64,000 nucleotides of DNA from Streptomyces sp. ADI95-17 (GTDB lineage Bacteria; Actinomycetota; Actinomycetes; Streptomycetales; Streptomycetaceae). Shown in pieces: positions 1 to 8,086 of this stretch. The DNA lies in contig NZ_ML123044.1 in assembly GCF_003846175.1 (NCBI RefSeq), positions 1,109,424 to 1,173,423 of the forward strand. Direction: 5' to 3'. The position numbers were made by a program, and so were the translations under genes. Each line of letters begins with the position of its first letter. Within the stretch, counting starts at the first letter, position 1. Below the pieces are notes generated by a model. It was given only the letters and a program-made list of their open reading frames with translations. It searched no databases and was not told where the DNA came from.

Positions 1-822
1 TCACCCGCGGTGCCGCAGCTAGTGGAGTACGCGCACTGGCAGATCGCCCACGAGGCGGCGACCGGCGGGCGCCGCACGGACTACTGGCTGGACGAACTCG
101 CCGACGCCCCCTTCACCGTGGATCTGCCACTGGACCGGCCGCGGCCCGGCACCCTCAGCGGGCGCGGCGGAGTCGTCGAGTTCACCGTGCCCGCCGAGGT
201 CCGGGCCGATGTGGAACGGCTGGCCGCCCGGCGGGCGACCACGCCCTTCGCGGTGACCGCGGCGGCACTGGGCCGGCTGCTGGCGGCGAAGGCCGGGCAG
301 GAGGACGTGCTGATGAACATCTCCTACGCGGGCCGGGAGAGCCGCGAGTTCGAGTCCCTGGTGGGCTGCACGGCCACCGGGTTCGCCCTGCGGGTCCGTG
401 ACGCGCGCGCCGGTTCCTTCGCGGCGCTGACGGACCGGGTCACCCGTACGACGGTCCTGGGCATGGAGCACGCCATGCCGCCGCGCCAGGTGGCGCCGGC
501 GATGCGGGAGCGCAGGGGCGTCGAGATACCGGACAGCCTGGCCATCGGCCTGGCGTACGAGAGTTCGCTGGACACCGGCATCGAACTGCCGGGGCTCACC
601 ACCACGGTGGCGGAGATCGCCCCGGCCGCGTCCCGGTCGGAGTTCATCATGGTGCTGACCCCGGCCGGGGACGTCCTGGAGGGTGCCGTGGAGTACTCGG
701 CCGACCTGTGGGACCGGGCGACGGTCGAGACCTGGACCCGGGAGTACGTGCGGCTGCTGCGGGACGAGACCGGGGAGGCGCTCGCCGACGGTGTCCGCCT
801 CCGCCGGGACGGCCCGCGGTAG
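1..822 (+). CDS. Condensation-domain protein, C-terminal part (5' truncated by window)
   Basis: The frame is open from base 1, so the gene begins upstream; the GTG at 10 is probably internal. The visible 273 codons look like the C-terminal lobe of an NRPS-type condensation domain: a YAHWQ segment, a YW..L pair, LPLDRPRP, then the alternating hydrophobic and Arg/Glu pattern with SREFESLVGC. The catalytic HHxxxDG motif would lie in the missing N-terminal half. No adenylation or carrier domain follows before the stop, so this is the end of a protein or a stand-alone condensation enzyme (amide or ester formation, or acyl transfer). Whether it belongs to a biosynthetic cluster to the left cannot be judged. 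A strong hairpin follows the stop. Confidence 0.75.
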   Translation, partial: SPAVPQLVEYAHWQIAHEAATGGRRTDYWLDELADAPFTVDLPLDRPRPGTLSGRGGVVEFTVPAEVRADVERLAARRATTPFAVTAAALGRLLAAKAGQEDVLMNISYAGRESREFESLVGCTATGFALRVRDARAGSFAALTDRVTRTTVLGMEHAMPPRQVAPAMRERRGVEIPDSLAIGLAYESSLDTGIELPGLTTTVAEIAPAASRSEFIMVLTPAGDVLEGAVEYSADLWDRATVETWTREYVRLLRDETGEALADGVRLRRDGPR

Positions 823-828
823 CCGGCC

Positions 829-867
829 CCGCGGTCGGTCACGTGCCCGACACGTGACCGACCGCGG
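829..867. terminator. Perfect hairpin terminator after the condensation gene
   Basis: A 17-bp perfect stem (829-845 with 851-867, left arm CCGCGGTCGGTCACGTG) closes a 5-nt loop 7 nt after the stop codon. There is no T-tract, as is usual for Streptomyces terminators. Confidence 0.8.
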
Positions 868-888
868 CCGGGAACGGGCGGAAGCCCC

Positions 889-927
889 GGACCGGGACCG
901 GCGCAGGCAGTGCGCCGGCCCCGGTCC
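889..927. terminator. Second hairpin, likely terminator for the minus-strand gene ending at 947
   Basis: GGACCGGGACCGGCGCA pairs with TGCGCCGGCCCCGGTCC around a 5-nt loop with one mismatch. It lies 19 nt beyond the stop of the minus-strand gene, so with the 829-867 hairpin it separates the two convergent units. Confidence 0.65.
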
Positions 928-946
928 GCCGCACCGGCCGCACCGG

Positions 947-1534
947 TCAGGTCCGGGGCCGCTCGTCCGGATCACGTCGCGCCCGCCGCGAGACCGCGGC
1001 GCGCAGTACCCGCTGCCCCTCGGCCGAGGCCTCCAGCACCTGGCGCAGTCCGGCACCCGCCGACGCGGCGTCCGCGGTCGCGGCCAGCGTCTCCAGGATC
1101 CGGATCTGCCGGCGCAGCTCCCCGGCGGGCAACGGGTCCGCCCCGTCCGGACCGCCCGCGCGCCGTCGTCGCGCCGTCTCCGTACCGGCGCCCGGCGCCG
1201 TGTCCGGGTCGAGGTGGACCTCCAGGGCCAGCAGTGAGCAGGCGTCGGCCCACTCCCGCAGCTCCGGAGCCGCCCGGTCCGCGGGCGCCTCGCCCAGCAG
1301 CTTCCGGATCCGCGGGGCGGCGCCCTCCTCGCCGGCCGCGGCGTCCAGCGCCGCGCGGACCTCCGCGAGACGCTCCGGCCAGGCCGCCGCGTCCGCGCAC
1401 CCCGCCCAGAGCGGACGGAGCGGATCCGGGTCCGCTCCGTCCACGGGCTGCGGCAGGCAGCGGTCGAGGCAGGCGACCGCGCTCGCGGCGAGCCCGCGCT
1501 CGTCGGCGGCGGCGATCAGTTCCAGCAGGCTCAT
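947..1534 (-). CDS. Hypothetical protein
   Basis: A 195-residue protein starting at MSLLELIAAADERG. It is Ala/Leu/Arg-rich with several likely helices and no signal peptide, membrane segment or recognisable catalytic motif. The start at 1534 was preferred over one 39 bases upstream because the N-terminal extension (MRVRTGACRRETP) has no folded character. I do not recognise the family; it looks like a soluble helical protein. It stands alone, converging with the condensation gene. Confidence 0.6.
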   Translation of the reverse strand: MSLLELIAAADERGLAASAVACLDRCLPQPVDGADPDPLRPLWAGCADAAAWPERLAEVRAALDAAAGEEGAAPRIRKLLGEAPADRAAPELREWADACSLLALEVHLDPDTAPGAGTETARRRRAGGPDGADPLPAGELRRQIRILETLAATADAASAGAGLRQVLEASAEGQRVLRAAVSRRARRDPDERPRT

Positions 1535-1652
1535 CGGCGTCTCCCGTCGGCACGCCCCCGTGCGCACGCGCATGGGGACGAGGCGCTTCCTGTTACCGCT
1601 TTCAGCGCCGAATGGCTCAAAACCGTCACTACGGAAGGCCGAATAGCTTCGC

Positions 1653-2492
1653 TCAGTGGGCGCGGCCCCAGTCCGCGCGCCCCGGTACGCCCGGAGTACC
1701 CAGCGGATACGTGCCGAGGGCCGCCCGCTCCCCCTGCATCCGGGTCAGTGCGCGGACGAACAGGACGGCGAACACCGCGGCCACGATGTCGAGGGCGTCG
1801 CTCCCCATCACCAGGGCCGTCGTGTCGAGGATCTCCTGCGGCTGCGCGGCCTTCCAGGACTGCCGGGTCGCGTACTGGGAGACGACCAGCGAGACGACCC
1901 AGAACCCCCACCACAGGTTCATCACGGTGGCCGGGACGGTGCGCCAGCTGCCGTCGGTGTTCGTCTGGGCGCTCGCGGTCCAGATACCGCCCGCGATCCG
2001 GCGCGGCAGCACCAGGTTGGCGATCGGGACGAACCAGGCGCCGATGGACCAGCCGGGCCTCATCGGCTGCATGCTCGGGTCGAACACCTCGGCGTTGAGC
2101 CGTACCCGCCGGAACCAGATGATGAAGACGACCCCGGTGGCCAGGCTCACGAGGGTCTGCAGCACCCCCGCCGTCGCGTACAGATTGTCCGCGAGGCTCG
2201 CCGCCGCGTCGTCGTACGCGGCGAAGTCGTTCTCCAGCCCGGCCGCGACGACGCGGCGGGTGTTCTGGCCCGCCGCCACGGCGAGCACATCAGCCACGGC
2301 GACGAGCGTCAGCAGTACGACGACGGCCTTCGCGAGCCCCTCGGGCGAACGCAGGTACTGCTGCGGAGCGATGAAGGCCGGGGGCATCGGGGCCGGTGGC
2401 ATCGGGGCGGCCGCCCCGGCCGGGCCGGCGCAGAGCAGGCAGCGTCCGTCGTCGGTGACCGGCGGTCTGAGACGGCAGGTGGAGCAGAGCAT
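1653..2492 (-). CDS. DUF4328 domain membrane protein with N-terminal zinc ribbon
   Basis: A 279-residue protein. Residues 2-19 form a short zinc ribbon (CSTC followed 10 residues later by CLLC), then comes a Pro/Ala-rich linker and about five membrane segments. The segment IGAWFVPIANLVLPRRI is typical of DUF4328 proteins of actinobacteria. Their function is unknown; some carry N-terminal zinc ribbons like this one. The start at 2492 places the zinc ribbon at the N-terminus; an in-frame start at 2561 would add a basic tail. The 30-bp tandem repeats at 2670-2790 lie upstream. Confidence 0.75.
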   Translation of the reverse strand: MLCSTCRLRPPVTDDGRCLLCAGPAGAAAPMPPAPMPPAFIAPQQYLRSPEGLAKAVVVLLTLVAVADVLAVAAGQNTRRVVAAGLENDFAAYDDAAASLADNLYATAGVLQTLVSLATGVVFIIWFRRVRLNAEVFDPSMQPMRPGWSIGAWFVPIANLVLPRRIAGGIWTASAQTNTDGSWRTVPATVMNLWWGFWVVSLVVSQYATRQSWKAAQPQEILDTTALVMGSDALDIVAAVFAVLFVRALTRMQGERAALGTYPLGTPGVPGRADWGRAH

Positions 2493-2669
2493 GAAGCGGA
2501 ACCCCCCAAGGTTCTGAGCCCGAACGCGAGAACGCGCGGCCCTCCCCGGACCGCGCGGCATCCGGAACCTAACCCCCCGCCTCCCGGCTGTCCACGAGGA
2601 ATCCGGCCCGGCACCACCCGGCGGCCCGCCCCTCCGCCCGGCCCGGCACCACCCGGCGCCCCGCCGCCC

Positions 2670-2790
2670 GGCCCACCTCAGCCCGTCCCCCCCGCCGCTC
2701 GGCCCACCTCAGCCCGTCCCCCCGCCGCTCGGCCCACCTCAGCCCGTCCCCCCGCCGCTCGGCCCACCTCAGCCCGTCCCGTCCACTCCG
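2670..2790. repeat. 30-bp GC-rich tandem repeat, about 3.5 to 4 copies
   Basis: Units beginning GGCCCACCTCAGCCCGTCCC start at 2670, 2701, 2731 and 2761. The middle two are identical, the first has one extra C, and the last is degenerate after 20 bases. The array fills the 3' side of the GH20 gene (stop at 2797). The rest of 2493-2669 is C-rich with short GCCCGGCACCACCCGGCG repeats, and no gene is visible there. Confidence 0.9.
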
Positions 2791-2796
2791 CCCCGC

Positions 2797-4404
2797 TCAG
2801 CCCGTCCCGTCGATCCGCGCTGCCAGTGCCCGGAACGCGTCCCAGCTCAGCGCCGGCCTGCCCGGGGCCCACAGCTTCTGGGCGGTCGCGCGCAGCGGCA
2901 TCCGGATGCCCTGCGCCACCTGCGCCGGGGTCTGTGCCTGCGGGAGGTCGCCCCAGACCGCGAACCGGCCACCGAGGATCTGGCCGGAGTAGCGCGCCGG
3001 GACCGGCTCGGTGCCGCGCAGCACGAGCGGGGTCCACTGCTCGTAGATCCGCTTGCCCGTGGGGTAGACGAACTGGTTGGGCTGGCCGAGCACGTAATAG
3101 AGGAACTCGTCGTTGAGGTTCACCACGCGCCGCCCCTCGCGCAGGTACTCCTCCGGCTCCCGGGCGCCGTACTCCTTGCCCGTCCAGTACTCCACCTCGA
3201 TGTCCTTGTCGGCGTGCACGGTCCCGTCGCGGAAGAAGCCGTCGTTCCACGCCTTGGGCCGCTTGCCGTGCGGGCGCACCACCGCCGCGCGGTCGTTCAG
3301 CCAGCCGGTCGTCAGGTCCTTGATGCTCGCCTGCGCCCCGTACTTCTGCTGGGCGGCGCGTTGCAGCTGGGGGTACGAGGCGGCCGGGTTCCGCGCCATC
3401 AGCGCGAGGTACTCGTCGGCGCCCAGGTGCCAGTACGCGCCGCCGAACAGCTCGGTGAACTCGCCGAGGAGTTCGTCGACGAGCTTGGCCGAGCCCGGGT
3501 CGGAGATGTCGAGCGACCCGGGCGAGCGGGTGCCCGACACATTGCGCAGCTGGAGGTCGGGGTGGGCCCGCAGCACCGCGCCGAGGTGGCCCGGGGAGTC
3601 GATCTCCGGGACGACCTCGATGTGCAGCCGGTTCGCGAGGCCGACGATCGACCGCACCTCGGCCTGGGTGAGGTGCTGCGGCGACACCACCTCGGGGTGG
3701 GTGCGGGACTCGATACGGAAGGCCTGGTCGTCGGAGAAGTGCAGGCCGAGCTGGTTGAGCTTGAGGTCGGCCATCTCGCGCAGCCGGTCCTCGATCCAGG
3801 CGGCGGTGTAGTGCTTGCGCGCGATGTCGAGGTTGAGGCCGCGCTGCGGCCGGTCGGGGCGGTCGCGCACCTCGCCCTCCGGCATCACGCCGTCGGCGCG
3901 CACCGACTGCTTCAGGGTGCGGGTCCCGTGGAAGACCCCGGCCTGGTCCGGCCCGCCGATGGTGACCCGTCCGTCGTGGACGTCGAGGGTGTACGACTCG
4001 GGGGTGCCCTTGCCCGGGGCGAGGGCCAGCTCCACGTCGCCCGTGCGGGCGGGGACCTCGCCCCGGTAATGGATCTTCAGCTCCTGGGCGAGCAGTTGCC
4101 CCTCGTCGGCGAGCGTCCCGCTGCCGCGGGCCACGACGACCCCGCTGTCCGGGCCGGGGCGCCAGCCGGGGCCGCGGGCCGCGATGTGCTCGCGTACCGC
4201 TGGGATGGTGCGCGGGGCGGTGGAGAGCGGGTAGCTCCGGGTCGGCGAGGGGGCGGCCGAGGAGGGCGCGGGGGTGCGGGCGTTCGACGACTGTCCGGCG
4301 AGCCCGCTGTCGGAGCCTTCCGGCCAGACGACCACGGCGATCGTCGCGGCGGCCGCCGCGGTGAGAACCGCACCGGCCACGAGAGCGCCTCGTGAGGGCG
4401 ACAT
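2797..4404 (-). CDS. Secreted beta-N-acetylhexosaminidase (GH20)
   Basis: A 535-residue glycoside hydrolase family 20 enzyme that removes terminal N-acetylglucosamine from chitin or peptidoglycan-type oligosaccharides. The N-terminus has a hydrophobic segment at residues 7-27 (export signal or anchor) followed by a Ser/Ala/Pro linker. Residues 60-160 are the GH20b-type accessory domain, and the TIM barrel follows. WHLGADEY at about residues 325-332 holds the Asp-Glu catalytic pair used for substrate-assisted catalysis; DSPGHL near 270 and VEYWTG near 405 are further family motifs. The gene stands alone. Its promoter lies in 4405-4660, shared with the divergent OHCU gene. I see no clear DasR box there, only a half-match TGGTCT near 4605. 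Confidence 0.93.
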   Translation of the reverse strand: MSPSRGALVAGAVLTAAAAATIAVVVWPEGSDSGLAGQSSNARTPAPSSAAPSPTRSYPLSTAPRTIPAVREHIAARGPGWRPGPDSGVVVARGSGTLADEGQLLAQELKIHYRGEVPARTGDVELALAPGKGTPESYTLDVHDGRVTIGGPDQAGVFHGTRTLKQSVRADGVMPEGEVRDRPDRPQRGLNLDIARKHYTAAWIEDRLREMADLKLNQLGLHFSDDQAFRIESRTHPEVVSPQHLTQAEVRSIVGLANRLHIEVVPEIDSPGHLGAVLRAHPDLQLRNVSGTRSPGSLDISDPGSAKLVDELLGEFTELFGGAYWHLGADEYLALMARNPAASYPQLQRAAQQKYGAQASIKDLTTGWLNDRAAVVRPHGKRPKAWNDGFFRDGTVHADKDIEVEYWTGKEYGAREPEEYLREGRRVVNLNDEFLYYVLGQPNQFVYPTGKRIYEQWTPLVLRGTEPVPARYSGQILGGRFAVWGDLPQAQTPAQVAQGIRMPLRATAQKLWAPGRPALSWDAFRALAARIDGTG

Positions 4405-4660
4405 CGTTCAGAAACCTCCGTCATTTACGGAAAACGAGGCAGAATCAGGGAGACAGCCGGGCATTCTCCTTGGAATACGGTTCGTCAGGCGATCCGAAAC
4501 TCTCCCGTCCGGGTGAAGTTCGCGCATCTGTCGGACGTCCGTTGCCCCGCCTGGCTAGCTTTGAGGCACATTCGTCTCTCCCTTCACCCTGCATCTGCCT
4601 GGTCTCTCCGGCCGCTTCCCTCTCCAGGGTCACAGATGCCGTTGATCCGAGGAGCCCACG
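4405..4660. other. Intergenic region between divergent GH20 and OHCU genes
   Basis: 256 bases without a gene. It must hold both promoters. The GH20 side is A-rich (GGAAAACGAGG near 4432), and the OHCU ribosome site lies at 4649. No convincing operator palindrome was found. Confidence 0.5.
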
Positions 4661-5233
4661 CTGACCAGGTCCAGCGAGTCCCGCGCCGGCCTCCCGGAGC
4701 AACTGTGCCAACCGGCCACCCGGACGGCCGTACCCGTCCAGAACTCCGCCGCCGAGCAGGCCCAGGTCCGTGTCCCGGGCCTCGACCGCTTCAACGCCGC
4801 GCCGTCCGCCGAGGCGGAGGCCGCCCTGCTGGAGTGCTGCGGCAGTCGCCGCTGGGCGCAGCGGCTGGCCGCCCACCGTCCCTTTCCCGATGTGGACTCG
4901 CTGCTGGCCGCGGCCGACGAGGCGGGCTACGACCTGGCCCCGGCGGATCTCTCCGAGGCGCTCACCGCCGAGGTCTCCCCCGGCCTGCACCACGCCGCTC
5001 CGCACTCCGCCCATCTGGCGCTGCAGGCCGCGCACGCCGCGTACGAGTCGCGTTTCGGCCATGTCTTCGTGATCTGTCTGGACGGCTTCGCCCCGGCCGA
5101 GCAGCCGGACCAGGTGCTCGCCGGGATCCGGGCCAGGCTGGCGCACGAACCCGACCAGGAGCGGGTGGTGACCGCGGAGGAGATGCGGCGACTCGCCCGG
5201 GGCCGCATCATCGAGCTGGTATCGGGTTCATAA
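4661..5233 (+). CDS. 2-oxo-4-hydroxy-4-carboxy-5-ureidoimidazoline (OHCU) decarboxylase
   Basis: Catalyses the last step of uricolysis, decarboxylating OHCU to S-allantoin. The family pattern is clear: LDRFNAAP, a W..L..RPF segment, PADLSEAL, then AHAAYESRFGHVFVICLDG and the C-terminal RIIELV. The frame is open back to a stop at 4643 and contains no ATG, GTG or TTG before 4892. A GTG there would delete the N-terminal third of the domain, including LDRFNAAP. The best start is therefore CTG at 4661, preceded by GAGGAG at 4649-4654 with a 6-nt spacer, giving 190 residues. The LHHAAPHS stretch replaces the usual HPPIG segment, so catalytic competence needs care. No other urate gene is adjacent. 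Confidence 0.72.
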   Translation: MTRSSESRAGLPEQLCQPATRTAVPVQNSAAEQAQVRVPGLDRFNAAPSAEAEAALLECCGSRRWAQRLAAHRPFPDVDSLLAAADEAGYDLAPADLSEALTAEVSPGLHHAAPHSAHLALQAAHAAYESRFGHVFVICLDGFAPAEQPDQVLAGIRARLAHEPDQERVVTAEEMRRLARGRIIELVSGS

Positions 5234-5439
5234 CGGAACGGGCTCGGTGAGGGCGGCCGACAGCCCTTTCTAGCCCGTCCGTGCCTGTTTGATTGCCACT
5301 TTGATCACACCGCGGGCCCCCGCGCGAACGAACCGACAAACCGTCGCTACGATGGCCGGGGCCGGTGGACCGTACCCGGCCGGGTCAGACCGACAGTCAA
5401 GCCGGCCGGCCCCAATCCCCGCTCCCGGAGGGTTCTTCC

Positions 5440-5820
5440 GTGCCGGCTGGAACGCTGTACCGCGGCCGGGAAGGCATGTGGTCCTGGGTGGCTCATCGAG
5501 TCACCGGTGTCCTCATTTTCTTCTTCCTGTTCGTACACGTCCTGGACACCGCTCTCGTCCGCGTCTCCCCCGAGGCCTACGACGACGTCGTGGCCACGTA
5601 CAAGACGCCGATCGTCGCGCTCCTCGAATACGGCCTGGTGGCCGCGATTCTCTTCCACGCGCTGAACGGTCTCCGTATCGTCGCCGTGGACTTCTGGGCC
5701 AAGGGCCCGCGCTACCAGAAGCAGATGCTCTGGTCGGTCGTGGGCATCTGGGTCGTGCTGATGGTCGGGGCGCTGTACCCGGTCCTCGGCCACGCCGTAC
5801 GCGAAGTATTCGGGAGCTGA
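5440..5820 (+). CDS. sdhC: Succinate dehydrogenase cytochrome b556 subunit
   Basis: First gene of sdhCDAB. A 126-residue membrane anchor subunit of complex II that binds heme and quinone with SdhD. Family features are WSWVAHRVTG with the His-Arg pair in helix I, three membrane helices (about 20-42, 62-85, 98-118), and FHALNGLRI in helix II. The GTG at 5440 was chosen because GGAG lies 9-12 nt upstream and the product begins PAGTLYRGREGMWSW as in other actinobacterial SdhC. A TACGAT -10-like hexamer at 5348-5353 upstream may mark the operon promoter, though its -35 is unclear. The gap to sdhD is 5 nt. Confidence 0.93.
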   Translation: MPAGTLYRGREGMWSWVAHRVTGVLIFFFLFVHVLDTALVRVSPEAYDDVVATYKTPIVALLEYGLVAAILFHALNGLRIVAVDFWAKGPRYQKQMLWSVVGIWVVLMVGALYPVLGHAVREVFGS

Positions 5821-5825
5821 GGCCA

Positions 5826-6302
5826 ATGTCCACCGAGTCCTCCGCCGCGATCGGCTCCGTCGAGGGCGTCAGCCTCTACGACGTAGACAACCCGGCCCCG
5901 GTCATCGAGCCGCCGCGCAAGCGGACCGGCAAGACCCCCAAGGGTTCGCGCACCAACTTCGAGATGTACGCCTGGCTCTTCATGCGCCTGTCGGGCATCG
6001 TCCTGGTCGTCCTGGTCCTGGGCCACCTGCTGATCCAGCTGGTGCTGGACGGCGGCGTCTCCAAGATCGGCTTCGCCTTCGTGGCCGGCCGCTGGGCCTC
6101 GCCGTTCTGGCAGCTCTGGGACCTCGGGATGCTGTGGCTGGCCATGCTGCACGGCGCCAATGGTCTCCGTACGGTCATCAACGACTACGCCGAGCGGGAG
6201 AACACCCGCTTCTGGCTGAAGATGCTGCTGTACACCGCCACGGTGTTCACCGTCCTGCTGGGCACGCTGGTGATCTTCACCTTCGACCCGAACATCCGCT
6301 AG
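5826..6302 (+). CDS. sdhD: Succinate dehydrogenase hydrophobic membrane anchor
   Basis: 158 residues. A hydrophilic N-terminal tail of about 45 residues is followed by three membrane helices (about 55-78, 95-118, 130-152). RLSGIVLVVLVLGHLL and LAMLHGANGLR carry the conserved His residues expected for heme and quinone binding. It forms the complex II anchor with SdhC, passing electrons from the SdhB clusters to menaquinone. The ATG at 5826 has a weak site (GAGGCC). It is followed 29 nt later by sdhA. Confidence 0.93.
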   Translation: MSTESSAAIGSVEGVSLYDVDNPAPVIEPPRKRTGKTPKGSRTNFEMYAWLFMRLSGIVLVVLVLGHLLIQLVLDGGVSKIGFAFVAGRWASPFWQLWDLGMLWLAMLHGANGLRTVINDYAERENTRFWLKMLLYTATVFTVLLGTLVIFTFDPNIR

Positions 6303-6331
6303 GCGCCGGGCCAGAGGGACCAGAGGAAATC

Positions 6332-8086
6332 ATGCAGATCCACAAGTACGACACCGTCATCGTCGGCGCCGGCGGCGCCGGCATGCGCGCGGCCATCGAG
6401 TCCACGAAGCGCAGCCGCACCGCCGTGCTCACCAAGCTCTACCCGACCCGCTCCCACACGGGCGCCGCGCAGGGCGGCATGGCCGCCGCGCTCGCCAACG
6501 TGGAGGAGGACAACTGGGAGTGGCACACCTTCGACACGATCAAGGGCGGCGACTACCTGGTCGACCAGGACGCCGCCGAGATCCTGGCGAAGGAGGCCAT
6601 CGACGCCGTTCTCGACCTGGAGAAGATGGGCCTGCCGTTCGGCCGTACGCCCAAGGGCGAGATCGACCAGCGCCGGTTCGGCGGTCACACCCGCAACCAC
6701 GGTGAGGCCCCGGTCCGCCGCGCCTGCTACTCGGGCGACCGCACCGGCCACATGATCCTCCAGACGCTGTACCAGAACTGCGTCAAGGAGGGCGTGGAAT
6801 TCTTCAACGAGTTCTACGTCCTGGACCAGCTGGTCGTCGAGGAGGACGGCGTCAAGAAGTCCGCCGGCGTCGTCGCCTACGAGCTGGCGACCGGCGAGAT
6901 CCACGTCTTCCAGGCGAAGTCGGTCATCTATGCCTCGGGCGGCACCGGCAAGTTCTTCAAGGTGACGTCCAACGCGCACACCCTGACCGGTGACGGCCAG
7001 GCCGCCTGCTACCGCCGCGGTCTGCCGCTGGAGGACATGGAGTTCTTCCAGTTCCACCCGACGGGCATCTGGCGCATGGGCATCCTGCTGACGGAGGGCG
7101 CCCGCGGTGAAGGCGGCATCCTCCGCAACAAGGACGGCGAGCGCTTCATGGAGAAGTACGCGCCGGTCATGAAGGACCTCGCGTCCCGTGACGTCGTGTC
7201 CCGCTCCATCTACACCGAGATCCGTGAGGGCCGCGGCTGCGGTCCCGAGGGCGACCACGTCTACCTCGACCTCACGCACCTCCCGCCGGAGCAGCTGGAC
7301 GCCAAGCTCCCGGACATCACCGAGTTCGCGCGCACGTACCTCGGCATCGAGCCCTACACGGACCCGATCCCGATCCAGCCGACCGCGCACTACGCCATGG
7401 GCGGCATCCCGACCAACGTCGAGGGCGAGGTGCTGGCCGACAACACCACCGTCGTCCCGGGTCTGTACGCCGCCGGCGAGGTCGCCTGTGTCTCCGTGCA
7501 CGGCGCCAACCGGCTGGGCACCAACTCGCTGCTCGACATCAACGTCTTCGGGCGCCGTTCCGGCATCGCCGCCGCCGAGTACTCCGCGAAGCACGACTTC
7601 GTCGAGCTTCCCGAGAACCCGGCGCAGATGGTCGAGGACCAGGTCGAGCGGCTGCTCACCTCGACGGGCACCGAGCGGGTCGCGACGCTCCGTCTGGAGC
7701 TGCAGGAGTGCATGGACGCCAATGTGATGGTGTTCCGCACCGAGCAGACCATCAAGACGGCCGTCGACAAGATCGCCGAGCTGCGCGAGCGCTACCTCAA
7801 CGTGTCCGTCCAGGACAAGGGCAAGCGGTTCAACACGGACCTCCTGGAGGCCATCGAGCTGGGCAACCTGCTCGACCTGGCCGAGGTCATGGCGACCTCC
7901 GCGCTGGCCCGCAAGGAGTCCCGCGGCGGTCACTACCGCGAGGACTTCCCGAACCGCGACGACGTCAACTTCATGCGCCACACCATGGCGTACCGCGAGG
8001 TCTCGGCCGACGGCACCGAGTCGATCCGACTCGACTACAAGCCGGTCGTCCAGACCCGCTACCAGCCGATGGAGCGTAAGTACTGA
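6332..8086 (+). CDS. sdhA: Succinate dehydrogenase flavoprotein subunit
   Basis: 584-residue catalytic subunit oxidising succinate to fumarate on the cytoplasmic face of the membrane. Seen: the N-terminal dinucleotide motif VIVGAGGAGMRAAIE; RSHTGAAQGG, whose His carries covalent FAD; HTRNHGEAPVRR; FHPTGIW; and the active-site REGRGCGPEGDHVYLDL segment. The C-terminal helical and capping domains are complete. AGAGGAAAT precedes the ATG. The TGA stop overlaps the sdhB ATG by one base (TGATG), implying translational coupling. Confidence 0.97.
   Translation: MQIHKYDTVIVGAGGAGMRAAIESTKRSRTAVLTKLYPTRSHTGAAQGGMAAALANVEEDNWEWHTFDTIKGGDYLVDQDAAEILAKEAIDAVLDLEKMGLPFGRTPKGEIDQRRFGGHTRNHGEAPVRRACYSGDRTGHMILQTLYQNCVKEGVEFFNEFYVLDQLVVEEDGVKKSAGVVAYELATGEIHVFQAKSVIYASGGTGKFFKVTSNAHTLTGDGQAACYRRGLPLEDMEFFQFHPTGIWRMGILLTEGARGEGGILRNKDGERFMEKYAPVMKDLASRDVVSRSIYTEIREGRGCGPEGDHVYLDLTHLPPEQLDAKLPDITEFARTYLGIEPYTDPIPIQPTAHYAMGGIPTNVEGEVLADNTTVVPGLYAAGEVACVSVHGANRLGTNSLLDINVFGRRSGIAAAEYSAKHDFVELPENPAQMVEDQVERLLTSTGTERVATLRLELQECMDANVMVFRTEQTIKTAVDKIAELRERYLNVSVQDKGKRFNTDLLEAIELGNLLDLAEVMATSALARKESRGGHYREDFPNRDDVNFMRHTMAYREVSADGTESIRLDYKPVVQTRYQPMERKY

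Noticed and set aside
1..822. An NRPS biosynthetic gene cluster in the window
   Set aside because: Only the end of one condensation domain is visible and everything to its right is ordinary core genome.
2670..2790. Possible CRISPR array
   Set aside because: The 30-bp units are directly adjacent with no spacers between them and there are no cas genes in the window.
1656..3116. Long plus-strand open frame opposite the DUF4328 and GH20 genes
   Set aside because: Arg/Pro/Ala-rich shadow of minus-strand genes with clear family motifs; it also crosses the tandem repeat.
4405..4660. DasR operator controlling the GH20 gene
   Set aside because: Only a TGGTCT half-match near 4605 was found, without the facing half-site.
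4892..5233. A 113-residue OHCU protein starting at GTG 4892
   Set aside because: It would delete the N-terminal third of the decarboxylase domain, which is plainly encoded upstream in the same frame.
6299..7981. 560-codon minus-strand open frame opposite sdhA
   Set aside because: A codon-bias shadow of sdhA, with no protein family features.
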